DNA of 64,000 nt from contig CM031601.1 in assembly GCA_018398815.1 (NCBI GenBank), positions 35,218,312-35,282,311 on the forward strand, read 5' to 3'. The position numbers and the translations under genes were made by a program. This DNA comes from Conus ventricosus. Its lineage: Eukaryota; Mollusca; Gastropoda; Neogastropoda; Conidae. The notes under the pieces are model-generated. The model made no database searches. It saw nothing but the letters and a program-made list of their open reading frames with translations, and was not told the DNA's origin. Positions 47,450 through 58,508 of the stretch are shown one piece after another. How positions within the stretch are numbered: position 1 is the first letter of the stretch; every line of letters starts with the position of its first letter.

Positions 47450-48030
47450 TTGGGGAAAAATTTTGGGTCCCCCTAAGAAAACCCAACACCGAGTAAATTT
47501 TATTCAAGGGGTGGTACAGCCCTTTTTAAATTAATGAAAGGGCAGAAAAAAAAAACATAGAGGACAATTAATAGTGGGGGGAAAAAAACAAGCGCAGGCC
47601 AAAAAACTGAAAGGGCTTCATAGTAATGACTTGGCAAAGGGTTGGGGCTTAAGGGGGAGGGGGGGGGGGGTTGGAAAGATGGAGAAATGGAACTTGAAAT
47701 TTAAGGGAAAAAAATTTTTCAGGTATGAAAAAATCTTTACTAGCTGCGTAAGGGAACCTTTGCAATCCCTTTTGAAGGCAGATATACTTGTATTGCCTGC
47801 TCCGAGGTCTTCCGTCCGCTAGGTCGGAACTCATCAGGGAGATACGGCTGGTTGTGTCTGCGCTCCTGGCGTCAAATAGAGACACACCACAGTCCATAAT
47901 ACTGTGGTGTTCTCACCACCAAGGGTGCAAAAAAGAATCCAATAGCACCCCAAAGCAGCCAGTGAAGGGTAGTAAATGAAACCAAACGCAAGTGGGGGGA
48001 GGAAAAAAGTTGCTGAAAAACTAAAGACAT
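47450..48030 (+). repeat. interspersed repeat R1, right half at insertion site
   Basis: It continues the repeat begun at 30057: AAGAAAACCCAACACCGAGT, ATAGTGGGGGGAAAAAAACA, then the block shared with 12428-12860 (GGCGTCAAATAGAGACACAC). The first 200 bp are corrupted; quality recovers from about 47750. Confidence 0.85.
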
Positions 48031-48170
48031 TATGCAAATAGTATAAAATGTAGGGGACAATCTTTGAGCCTACGCTTGAGGATCCACCCAAAGATGCAAG
48101 GGAGATCAAAAGACAAACACACAGACGGACAGAAACAAATACAAATAACCTCAATTTAATCAAAACAAAA

Positions 48171-48531
48171 TTGGAAATGAAATGAGGCAGGGAACAGTAA
48201 ACAATAAACAGTAAATAAGTGGGGTAACGTTTGCTCCCATAAGAAAACCTAACACAGAGTAACTTTTATTCAAGACTGGCACAGCCTTTTAAACTTGAAT
48301 AAAGTCAGACAAATACATAGACGAACAATCTAATAGTGGGGGGAAAAAACAAGCGCAGGCCAACAACTGAACTGTCTTCATAGTAATGACTTGGCAAAGA
48401 TTGGGACTTAAGGAGGAGGGGGAGGGGGTGAAGATGGAGAAACTGGGAACATGAATTTAAGAAAATATATTACAGATATGAAAACTCTTCACTAGCTGCA
48501 TAAGGGAACCATCGCAATCCCTTTTGAAGGC
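48171..48531 (+). repeat. interspersed repeat R1, unsplit (empty-site) copy
   Basis: Direct copy with the junction AATAAGTGGGG followed by TAACGTTTGCTCCC uninterrupted. GTGGGG occurs once, at 48219-48224. This gives the pre-insertion form of the site of element A. The copy is truncated after AGGCAGATAG. Confidence 0.85.
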
Positions 48532-48895
48532 AGATAGATTGTTCGTCTATGTATTTGTCTGACTTTATTCAAGTTTAAAAGGCTGTGCCAGTCTTATGGG
48601 AGCAAACGAGTTTTCATATCTGTAATATATTTTCTTAAATTCATGTTCCCAGTTTCTCCATCTTCAACCCCCCCCCCCCCCCCCTCCTTAAGTCCCAATC
48701 TTTGCCAAGTCATTACTATGAAGACATTTTCAGTTTTTGGGCCCTTTGTGCTTGTTTTTTCCCCCACTATTAGATTGTTCGTCTATGTATTTGTCTGACT
48801 TTATTCAAGTTTAAAGGCTGTGCCAGTCTTGAATAAAAGTTACTCTGTGTTAGGTTTTTCTTAGGGGAGAAAACCCGTTACCCCACTTATTTACG
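48532..48895 (-). repeat. interspersed repeat R1, inverted rearranged copy
   Basis: The complement of most of 48219-48490 follows directly, in two scrambled segments (48532-48590 and 48608-48895), including a 20-base C run at 48667-48684 and the junction GTTACCCCACTTATTTA. With the preceding copy it forms a foldback of roughly 300-bp arms. Confidence 0.8.
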
Positions 48896-49380
48896 TTCGA
48901 ATGTTTTTGTTGCAGTTCATGAAAAAGGGCGCCACACCGCAATCCCCTTCCCCTCCCCCCACCAAACTCTCCCCATCAGCAAAAAAAAAGAACTTATTCC
49001 CATCCACGAGAAGATGATCATGTACCATGTGTCACTCTCTGTCGATCATTTCTCTTAGTTTCATAATTTGTTGACAGTTTCTTCCGAATTTCCTTACCCC
49101 TCTGGAAAAATCTTCACCGACAAAAACATTGCTTCCTTTTAATTTCTGTTTTGCTTCAAGAATGTTTATTTTGTCTTGATAGAAGTGCACAACACGATCA
49201 CAGGGGAGTTGGGTTTTCCCCTTATCCGATGCACCTGATCAAACTCAAAAACCCCAACTCAAGTTTGTCAGTATACGATCTTTCACGTCATCTCTAGGTC
49301 ACTATTTGTTCATTTTGCTGTTTTTTCATACCATAAAATAGGAGTAAGAAAATAGGTTTCTGGATTCTGGATTCGACATT
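48896..49380. other. unique sequence, no gene seen
   Basis: AT-rich sequence without recognisable features between the R1 foldback and the Penelope-like fragment. Confidence 0.4.
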
Positions 49381-49416
49381 AGAAAAGTAGGTACAGACTC
49401 AGAATCAAAAACTTAC

Positions 49417-49760
49417 TTGGAGAATATTCGACAGGTCGCCCTGTCTTCTCAGCTCACGTTGCGGATCCCCTACATGGATGTGGGACCAACCCTCGAGTTC
49501 GCTAACCCTTCTTCTACAGTTTACGGACAGTGTGAAAGTGGGAATCCCTACATTAAAGGAGTCTCAGAACGTCTAGCCGGGACCTTCCAACAACATGGAA
49601 CAAAGTGTTCCACAAACCCACCAGCTCCCTACGCCACCCAACTGACCATGTCAGAGACAAAACGGACCCCTCAAGCAGTGTGGTGTAGTTACCAGGTAGG
49701 GTGTCAAGACTGTACCAGAGAATGTAAATATCTTCGTTCAAGACAACCCATCTTATTTTG
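49417..49760 (+). pseudogene. Penelope-like element fragment (region before GIY-YIG domain)
   Basis: The plus frame reads NPYIKGVSERL...TFQQHGTK. An overlapping frame from about 49605 reads KVFHKPTSSLRH, DHVRDKTDP. The first frame then gives YQVGCQDC, the start of a GIY-YIG-type endonuclease module. This succession (GVSE.L motif, KPT..LR motif, VRDKTDP, Y.V.C..C) is typical of the region between RT and endonuclease in Penelope-like elements and some related RT relics. It has a frameshift, and the catalytic endonuclease core is missing. Confidence 0.55.
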
Positions 49761-49929
49761 CACGAAAACCCCCCCTTTCACATACAAATCACGTCCTTCT
49801 CATGTCACTTTACCAAAATTAACACCTTTTTACAACCAAAATTAACATGCAAAACCGCCAAAATTGACGAAAACAGTACATTAAAATGGGGCTTACGTTC
49901 AAGATAAGATAGGGTGATCATGAACAAAG

Positions 49930-50720
49930 AAATTTACCTTCTCTCCATAACATAAAAATCTAATGGTTTACAGTACGCTCTTCTACTTCTAGCACTATTA
50001 ATAAATCAGAACAAAACACTGGGCCTTCCATCTTGATTAGTTATTTTTACATCCAATGAATTTATAGGCCCCTCAATTAATTCTTTAAATTGGCTGTTTC
50101 CGTCAAACCTATATAACGATAATCCCCAAACCCTGCCTTAATTGACGGCAGCACTCTTAGAACTGTAGTGGATAGCCCTCAAATAAATTAGTATCTGTTC
50201 TTAACTCATCTAAAATGGACATACAACATTGGGTTCATGAGAAAATCAGTTAGTTCATTACCTTCAAATTGATAGGCATCTTCTTGTATACTAAATCAAA
50301 TAAGATCTATCGCTAACTGTGGAAGCCTAAGATTTGAGCAAGCCCTCTAGGAAAAGTGTACTCCCTTCTTTCTTCTAGTGGGAAATGTATAGTAATTCTG
50401 AGGTTTGCTTCGTTAAATTTTTAATAATATGCCAAATTCGCTAAGTACTTCTTTTAAAGAACAAAAGTTGTAATAACCTTCTGGTATTTGTATATCACTT
50501 ACTTGACTGCCTTGTTTCCATTAACATTAATCCATTTTATTTTGAGCCTCTTCAGATATGTTAACCCACTAACTTTAAAACCAAGTTCTCTAAGAGCAAC
50601 CCTACCAATTTCCCAACCTTTTTATTAAATTGGGTACGTTAAGAACACACGCTCGTTTTGCTTGGTTATATAAATGTGCATCTTTTTATAACTATTTTAA
50701 AAACTATTTAAAATGGAAAC
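49930..50720 (-). pseudogene. minor capsid (penton-like) candidate, frameshifted
   Basis: Minus-strand fragments include SDIQIPEGYYNFCSLKEVL, a FPLEERR segment, EGNELTDFLMNPMLYVHF and NSLDVKITNQDGRPSV close to the C-terminus. An IPEGYY-type N-terminal segment together with a late DVKITNQDGRP segment resembles structural proteins that recur with Polinton-like elements of invertebrates, where I would expect the minor capsid protein. Several stops and frame shifts interrupt it. Assignment as penton is inference from position and motif style. Confidence 0.45.
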
Positions 50721-50839
50721 CTTTAAATATAAACGAAAGTGCCACTTACAATGTAGGAGCGTTTATAACCTAAAATCTTTGGACTTCAGAAATTTAAAAC
50801 CATTGCAGTAATGGATCATACGGCTTCCGGGTCAGACTT

Positions 50840-51930
50840 GTAAACCCCTAACTAAAATATTAAATCCGCCAATAAAGAGTGACAGATTTGCCATCAGCAT
50901 GGTCATCCCGCCCATGGCTTTTTTTCCAGAATCAGTTAAATTTTACCATTTACTGCTCAACACTGGCTGTGGGTTTTCATATGCAAATCATTTAAACCAA
51001 ACCCAATCTTTTAGTAAGGTCAGTATATAAATTTCATGTTTATTACCAGTAAAAGACGAATACTAACTGAACTACAAGTGCCCCTCCCTAAAAGACAACG
51101 CGTTTAATCCAAATTTTAAAAACTCAATGGACACTAATGCATATGAAAGATCTGCAAACGAAATTAACATTAATCCTTTAACTGATTTTAGACAAAAGTT
51201 AGACCCGCAATCATGGGATGGGCACATTGTATTTGTGGGGTGCAAAAAGAGAATATAATTATGACTAAATGGCCTGACCACACCTCTTTTCAACCAGACA
51301 AACAAGTTCGATTGATGTCCAATAAACAAAAACGCCCAAAAGCTTGGACAACATTTATTTTAGATGAAAGTGAAGGGTTAACAATGCCAGGAGTGCAAAG
51401 CTTAATGACTCCATAAGGACATACGTTTGTGTCTATTAGGAGCACAAGCACAGACCAAGTCTAGCCTAGTAACAATCTACAGGCTTGATGCCAGAAAACA
51501 ATTTCTACTAATTTAGAAGATGCCCATTAACTCGCTGTTGATTTGCCTGCTAGCATACAAAGGTATCAAGACGTTCTTGCACACCGCTAGGTCAAAGGTT
51601 GATTTTGTTGTAGGCCATGGAATTTATACATGCTACCCTCTGACCTTAGACTAAAAGATTGGCATGATACAGAATTATAACAATAAATCCTCACAGCTGG
51701 AGACGATCAAAACTTAGGACACAATCAAGGCTTAAACACAAAGGGCCCGCTCCATCTATTTTAAAAAAAGTACCTAGCCCTGAAGAAAGCGATCCAGTTA
51801 TAAGCGCCCCACAGCTAGAAAGGAGCCCAGAAAGCACGCCGCCTGTTGATCTGTCTCGCACTGCAGTCACACTAGCGAAAAGACAGCCCTTGTTGTGTTT
51901 TTTTAACTTTTACTGGATTGGCCATACTTT
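50840..51930 (+). pseudogene. conserved element gene X, frameshifted
   Basis: Plus-strand pieces include NEININPLTDFRQKLDPQSW near 51155-51215, LVTIYRLDARKQFLL near 51465-51515 and GHGIYT near 51617, and a Pro/Ser-rich C-terminal tail (PSPEESDPVISAPQLERSPE near 51778-51835). The corrupted copy at 33.56-34.15 kb keeps the same order. Conserved between copies, so probably a core element gene; function unknown to me. Confidence 0.5.
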
Positions 51931-51939
51931 ATTTCACTA

Positions 51940-52435
51940 AAAATTAATCCAGCACTAGCACTCCCAACGTCCACAGATGGTCGGCCATATAACCAGCACT
52001 TTGCCTATAGTAGACAAAAACCCAACTAAACAACAGCTGCCTAAAATTTGCCGGGCAGAGCATTAAAGAGCTTTGGCTGCTAACTTCTTAATAAGTTTGC
52101 TAGATGATGTAATTGTTTTCTATCCAACTTTACCAGGTTTGAGGTGCTGGAGGCGGTAAATTGCCCCGTTGGCGCACTACCTGTTAAAGCAAAAAACGAG
52201 TGTAGAGATAGCAAACCCAACAGCCTTAATATACTAACTATTGTAAAACCCCTGTTCCCTGAACAGAGTCCTTATTCTTTGCTAGCGTAGTGTTTTTCAT
52301 AAAGTATTTTGTTTTTAGTTTCTCTGATTCTGCTTGTTTGCGCTGCTAGCTGCGCTCTGTTAGAAAACAGCGTTTCAACCTAGCCGCCCTTTCTATCATT
52401 AAAACCTGTATATTCTGCTGTATTCTAGCCTTTCT
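51940..52435 (-). pseudogene. small transmembrane protein gene, frameshifted
   Basis: Corresponds to 34.25-34.70 kb on the same strand (shared TTTGTCTACT...GCAAAGT and TGGACGTTGGGAGT/TGGACATTAGTTCT blocks, read on the minus strand). The hydrophobic C-terminal segment is clearer in copy A. Frame breaks throughout. Confidence 0.4.
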
Positions 52436-52439
52436 CTTG

Positions 52440-53193
52440 CCCTAAATTTTATCATCTGCATCAGCCAGCTTATTCTTTTCTTTTATCTCTCTATCCAGCT
52501 CACTAAGTTTTGCTAAATTGTTTTCTAGTTCGCCTCTTATTGACTTTAGACGTTCATTAAGAGCTAGGAGGTCACGCATAGGCAATGAAGAATCGTCAAT
52601 TGTTTCTAATGTTTTTCTGACTGTTTTCCTCATTAAACTCGTCTCCTTTCTGTGCTGCATCCAATTTATTCTTGGGCCTAAATCTTGAAAAGAAGGGTCA
52701 TTTCTATTTCAATCGTGTTGGCAACTCTTGCCCCAAGTTTTTGTAAAAGACTAACAGCCTCAGGCCTTAAATTCAAAATGTTTTAATCGCCTTTTGGGCA
52801 GCAACAGGGATCCTCTGTCTAATTGTGTTTAGTTTTTAAACTTAGTTGGGTCTGGCTTTGTAGTAACTCTTACAAAATTTCCTCTGCTAGTTCTTATATA
52901 CAGATGGTTGCTTTTATCAATCTTAAAATCAAAAGGACTATGGCCTTCTGGCGGTTCTAGTCCTAAGCTTATGTATAATGAGTTAATTTTATTTGTTAAT
53001 AGTTCTGCACGAGATGCGCTAACTGAAGGGGGTGTTTCTGCTCTTCTCTAATGAAGGGATTGAAGAACCTCTTCTGCTCTTTCAAGTTCTTCGCGCAATG
53101 AAGGACTAATTCTGTTTCATCTTCTTCGAATGAAGGGCCTGCAGATTTCTTCTTCTTCATTAACAGGATAATCGCGCAAACATCTTCATCCAT
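52440..53193 (-). pseudogene. coiled-coil protein gene, frameshifted
   Basis: It starts at 53193 (MDEDVCAIILL, then a Lys/Glu-rich segment) and continues through a middle part with GLEPPEGHSPFDFKIDKSNH in another frame. It ends with a strongly charged heptad-like region in 52442-52660 (LLALNERLKSIRGELENNLA and a KLSELDREIKEKNKLADAD tail). About 250 residues in total. It lies head to head with the hexon gene, 36 bp apart, so a shared bidirectional promoter is plausible. No family recognised. Confidence 0.5.
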
Positions 53194-53228
53194 ATTTTTT
53201 ATTTATATTCTTTTTTGTTTTATAAAAA

Positions 53229-54290
53229 ATGAACTCATACGGTTGTGACCTCGATCCATACAGAAAAGAGAAGGAACCCCATGGCGTAAAAGGTATAAGG
53301 CAGACTGTAATTAGTGTAAATACTCCATCAACAGTTCAGCCTGGACAAGTTTTAATAGTCAAGTTCCTGGATCTTGGCGCTGGCGATGTTATAATGCCAG
53401 GCAACTGCTAAACTATCATTCAAAATAGGATATTAAATCGACAGATCGTAATGCTACTGTTGTTGCTAATTTGGGCAGGGCAATCGTTAAACATATGCAA
53501 TCAAACTGGAGGGCAGAGAAGTCTTTGTACTAAGCGAGGCAGACATTTTTGCCCTCTATTCTGACCTATGGCTGCCTAAAAAAGAAGGAAAGAGAAAGTT
53601 TATCAGGGAATACAAAGCCCAAACGGCCTCAAGCACAGGCTTAAAGTGGAGGATGCAAAGGATGATGTTAAAGATGAGGCAGTAGCAGAAGCATTTGGCA
53701 ACAGATTCTGCATCCCTCTAGATTTTGAGCTGTTAAAGACGCATATGCCATATTACCAAGGCGCACTAAAAGAAAAACTTACTTATGAACTGACATTTAA
53801 TCCTAGCGGTTCATTGTTCTGTCTGAAGACCCTTTACTAAATACACAGTCACCATTCTCTTGAGTTTGATGTTGTTACTAACCCTGAACTGGCCAGAACA
53901 ATCTTAACCCAGTATAAAAATAAAACAGTTATTTATTATGAAAGAGTTATACACTCCACTACAGAAAATAGAAACAAGCCACGAGCATCTCTGGACCATT
54001 AATGCAGGCTTGAAAGTCTCTTAAAGGAATGTTGTGACTCTTGTTTACTGACGGACCATCCTTTTCAAGAGAATCAGCAGCGTTTTATAATCCAAAAATT
54101 GAGAAGGTTGACTGTGCAATAAGTGGCATGTCGATCAGTTTTTTTTAGGTCGTGGGGTTTTAACCCCCACCAACACTTTGAGAAAAAAGAAAGTTGTTCG
54201 CTGGGGGTAGGCAAAGGGGTCCTGGGGTTGATCGCGTATGGGAAAAAACCCCGCCATTATGATGTAAGACTTGAAAAAAAACTTTTTTTA
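53229..54290 (+). pseudogene. hexon-like major capsid protein gene, frameshifted
   Basis: The start at 53229 is well supported: MNSYGCDLDPYRKEKEPHGV, followed by VISVNTPSTVQPGQVLIVKF and a DVIMPG segment. A later piece at 53646-53840 has NRFCIPLDFELLKTHMPYYQ, and LEFDVVTNPELART lies near 53868. These islands are characteristic of the double jelly-roll major capsid protein of adintovirus/Polinton-type elements. The stop at 53409 and several frame changes break it, and the last 150 bases run into corrupted consensus. The product would form the capsid shell. I describe the gene as damaged and do not reconstruct it. Confidence 0.65.
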
Positions 54291-54299
54291 AAAACCAAA

Positions 54300-55060
54300 T
54301 AAAGGGGTGTGGTTGGATTTTAGATCTACATTTGAAAACAGATTGTTTGGAATTTTAGAAAGGGAGGGCAAGATGGGGAAAAAAAAAAATATTTCCCCCA
54401 AAGAAGACCCGGGAAAGCCCCCAAAACAAATGCAAAGTTTTTTATTTTTGGGTTTGGGGGAATGGTCAGTTTTAAAAATTGAAGAAAACCCGGGTAAAAA
54501 CGTGGGTTTTTAAAAAAGCGAAAAAAATATTCTATTAAAAAACCGATGGGTAGTTGAAGTTTTTGCCAAAAAAAGATCCCCACGTTTCTTATTTTGTGGG
54601 GGTTATGGTGTGGGAAAACTGTCCTTTTGTACTTATTTTTACAAACAAAATTTCGGGTTTTATTACGAGCACATTTTTATATTATGCACAACCATTAAGC
54701 CCCAACAAAATCTTACAAAGAAAGGAAGTTTTTTTGGCCCGCCCAGAATATATTTTTTAGTTGGATGCAAACGACAAAAAATAGCGACTGTTTAGAACCT
54801 TATATAGACTATTTGAGGGGAAATGAAAACTGTTTTTTATTTTAAGAAGTTCAGCTGAACGGGCCTTGTTAAAAAAAGAAAAACCCTGTCAAAAATAGCC
54901 TTTTGGCGCCCAAAGCCTTAGTTTCTGTGGGCTTTAATCAGAAATCCCAATTTCTGGCTAAAAGCCCTTTTGTCGCCGTTAAAATTTGGTTTTTTTATTT
55001 TAACTAAGGAAAAGATAGTTTTGAAGAAGTTTAAAATTAAAATTAAAAAAAATAAAAAGG
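54300..55060 (+). pseudogene. packaging ATPase, corrupted
   Basis: Islands: a P-loop-like GGYGVGK at about 54597-54620, then YKQNFGFYYEHIFILCTTI near 54645-54695, a EPYIDYLRG segment near 54800, and KKRKTLSKIAFW near 54870-54905, the same order as in the clean ATPase at 30.2-30.8 kb. It stands directly after the hexon gene as in copy A. Role: DNA packaging into capsids. Confidence 0.6.
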
Positions 55061-56037
55061 GCAAAGTGAGCTAAAAAAAATAAAAAGAACAGTTAGAAAA
55101 AACTTTAAACCCGCCAAAAAAACGCAAAAGGGGTGACCCCCCAGTTCAAAGTTTGGGTTTTTATTTAAATTTTTAAATTAAAAGAATGTTTTCGGGGGGG
55201 GCCCCGAAAAAAAGCCAGCTAAACCCTAAAAGCACTGCCGTGGCTAAAAGATCAGAACACAACTGAGTTTGTTTTAAAAAAGGGGTGCCCGGAAAAGTTT
55301 ATGGGTTTGAGTACCCGTGATGGGGTTTAAAAAACGAACAGGGGAAAATTTAAGACAAAAAACGACAGCAATAACCAACCCCAGAAGAGATAAAAAATTT
55401 AAGGGGAAACGATTTTTTGGGAAAAAACGAAAACAAAAATTTAAAAAAGGGGAATGCTTGGGCGTTTTCTTCCCGAAATTTTTGGAAAATTTTAAAATTT
55501 GAACTTGAAGCCCCAAAGATACTTTGGGTAAAAAAACCCCCCTTTTTAAAAACCCTTAAATCAGGACCCCTTTTGTTAGCCTAGTTTCCAGGAACACAAC
55601 AGAAAAAAAAAAGATTTAAATAACCCAGGGAGGGGTTTTAATATATGCTACAGAGAAAAAAAGGGCCTTAGGGTGAATTGGGGGGTGAAAACCCTTTGGT
55701 TAGAAATTTTTCCCCCAAAGCTACTGTACTACCTATGCAAATGGCGTGATTTTTTGGGTTATTTTATTACTTTCCCAGGGAGGGCGAACTAGTTTGCCAA
55801 AAACCTCGTTTAAACAGGGTATACAGGGTAAGGGTGAAAAATTGGTGCCCCTTTAAGCTCGAAAATTTCCATTACTAAAAAAAGGAGCGAAAAAAAACAC
55901 CCCTTTTTATATTGAAAGGTTACGTGATGGTTGACAAAAACCAAAAAAACGTACTCGACTTTATTTTTCATTTGTATGTTTGAAAATTTTTTTTGCGTTT
56001 TACCCCTGTTGATTTAAGTGCTGCCCCCCCCCAAAAA
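55061..56037 (+). other. corrupted sequence with Lys-rich coding traces
   Basis: Plus-strand frames are Lys- and Asn-rich (for example around 55040-55120 and 55317-55502), as in basic core proteins of such elements. Nothing is identifiable under the homopolymer noise. Confidence 0.3.
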
Positions 56038-56093
56038 GGTTAATAAGAAAAAAAATGTATAAGAAAAATTAATAAAAGAAAAGAAAAACCCCA

Positions 56094-58457
56094 AAAGGGG
56101 GTGGGGGGGGACCCGGAAGCCTGCCCTTTACCGCCTTTTGACGTCCTGTACCCCCTTTGGGGCCCGCGGGTGTGTTGGGCGATGGGTCAGGCACGCGCCC
56201 GGGGCAATCCATTAAAAATACAAGGGGCATAACTGCTCCTGAAAAAGAGGTAAATTTGACTACAGGATGCAGCTCCTAAAAGCCAAAAAATAGCCTCCCC
56301 CCTGGGTGTTTCCAGGCCCCTAAATTTTAAAACTTTCCAAAAGGCCCCCCCGGGGAAAAAAAACCACCCTCCCTGCCGAGCACCCCCACAGACCCAAAAA
56401 ACCCCCCCTGCCCACGGACAGATGAAAACAGTCCCTTTCCCGACACAGCCAAGCTTTCGCCAACGGGTTTTTGTGCCCTCAAGAGAGGGTCCAAAGTTTT
56501 TAGTCTTTCCCCCTTTCAAAAGGACTTTTCCCCGTGGTCAGGGGGTCTTTTCCCCACCGCACGGGGCCTTTTCCCGGGTCCGCCTGGGGGGGGTTTAAAG
56601 GGAAAGAAAAAAAAGAAAACCCGAAAGGGCTGGGGAGGACCCCCGAGAAGCACTGTCTTTACCTGCCTTTGGGGCCCTTTCCCCCCTTGGAGGGGCCCGC
56701 GGGGTGGGGACGTGGGGACAGGCACGCGCCCGGGAAATTTAAGAAATTTAAGGGACATTTAAGCTCCGAACAGAGGAAATTAGAAACCGGTGCAGTCAAA
56801 AGCCTTAAAGTAGCATCCCCCTGGGGTTTTAACCCCCGCCCCTAAAATTTATGGGGTTTCAGAGGCCCCCCGGCGAAAAAAAAAACCCCCTCCGCTGCCG
56901 AGCACACCCCCGACCCAACCACCCCCGCCCCGGGCAGATGAAGACAGTGCCCCTCCCCGACACAGTAACTTTCGCCATACGGTCTTATGTGCCCTCAAGA
57001 GAGAATCCAAAAATTGTGTCTTTCCCCCTGTCAAAAAGGGCTTTCCCCCGTGGTCAGTGGGTCTTTCCCACCCTCCTTGGGTTTCTCCAGGGGCCCCTAT
57101 TAAAAGGAAAGAAGAAAAAGAAACACCCCAAAGGGGCTGGGAGGACCCCGAGAAGCACTTCTTCACCTGCCTTTGAGCAGTTTTGTACCACCCTTGGGGC
57201 CTGCGCTTGTGTTGACGAGGGTTTCAGGGCCCCGAGGACCCCTTTTAAAAATATCAAGGGGCCCTAAACCCCTCCCGAACAAGGGGAAATTAAAACAAAA
57301 GGGTTTGGGTCTAACAGCTTAAAGTAGCATCCCCCTGGGTTTACCAGCCCTATTTCATGACTGCAGAGTCCCCCAAAAACACCCCCTCCCGCTGGCCCAC
57401 ACAACCCCCCAGCCCCCCACCCCGCCCCCCGGCAGTGGACCGTGCCATCCAGACACAGCCAAGCTTTCGCCATAAAAGGTCTTATGGGGCCCCCCAAAAG
57501 AGAATCCAAAGTTTTTTCTTTCCCCCCTGTCAACAGGACTTTCCCCGTTGGGCAGTGGGTCTTTCCTCCCCGTCATTTTACCAAATTTTCCCCGGGGCAG
57601 CCTATTTAAAAGGGAAAGAAAAAAAAAACACCCGAAGGTGGGGGGGAGGACCCCCGAGAAGCACGTTCACCTGCCCTTAGGCGTCCCGTACCCCCCTTTG
57701 GGGTCCCGCGCTGTTTTTTGGGCCTGGGTACAGGCAGCGCAGGAACCCCATTTAAAATATCGAGGGACATAACTGCTCCCGAAAAGAGGTAAAATTTGAT
57801 ACAGGGGTGCAGCTCATAACGCCCTTAAAATACATCCCCCGGGTGTACCAGCCCCTATTCATGACTTTTCAAAAGGGCCCCCCGGCGAAAAACAAAACCC
57901 CCCCCACTGCCCAGCAACCCCACAGAACCCCAAACCCCCCCCCGGGCCCCGGGCGGGTGAAGACATGCCATCCAGACCAGCCCAAACTTTGCCCTAAGGT
58001 CTTATGTGCCCTCAAAAGAGAATCCAAAGTTGTAGTCTTTCCCACTGTCAACAGGACTTTCCCTGTGGTCAGTGGGTCTTTCCTCACCGTCACTGGACCT
58101 TTCTCCAGGGTCAGCCTAGTTAAGGCAAAGAAGAAAAAGAAACACCCGAAGGTGCTGGGGAGGACCCAGAGAAGCACTGTCTTCACCTGCCTTTAGAGCA
58201 GTCCTGTACCACCCTTGGAGGCCTGCGCTGTGTTGACGATGGGTACAGGCACGCGCAGGACACTCCATTAAGATATCAAGGGACATAACTGCTCCTGAAC
58301 AGAGGTAAATAGACTACAGGATGCAGCTCATAACAGCCTTAAAGTAGCATCCCCATGGGTGTACCAGCCCGTATTTCATGACTGCAGAGCCCACCTGCGA
58401 AAAAACACCACCCTCCAGCTGCCGAGCACACCCAAAAGACCCAACCACCCCTGCCCA
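56094..58457. repeat. 510-bp satellite array inside copy B
   Basis: About four and a half units. The landmark GAAGCAC before the CACCTGCC block recurs at 56647, 57152, 57658 and 58171 (spacing 505, 506 and 513), with a partial unit near 56116. Each unit has GACGATGGGTACAGGCACGC, a GCATAACTGCTCC-like block and a TCAACAGGACTTTCCC block. Quality is poor until about 58.0 kb and good in the last unit. The array is bordered by a duplicated 35-40-bp AT-rich motif (about 56041-56080 and 58462-58496). A 151-bp piece of the unit is inserted at 10.76 kb. Confidence 0.85.
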
Positions 58458-58508
58458 ATAATAAGAAAATATGTATAAGATTAATTAATAAAATAATCTT
58501 AATTAAAA

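Noticed and set aside
56187..58196. Many overlapping frames of 65-138 codons
   Set aside because: They are translations of the 510-bp satellite in corrupted consensus and recur in every unit with shifts.
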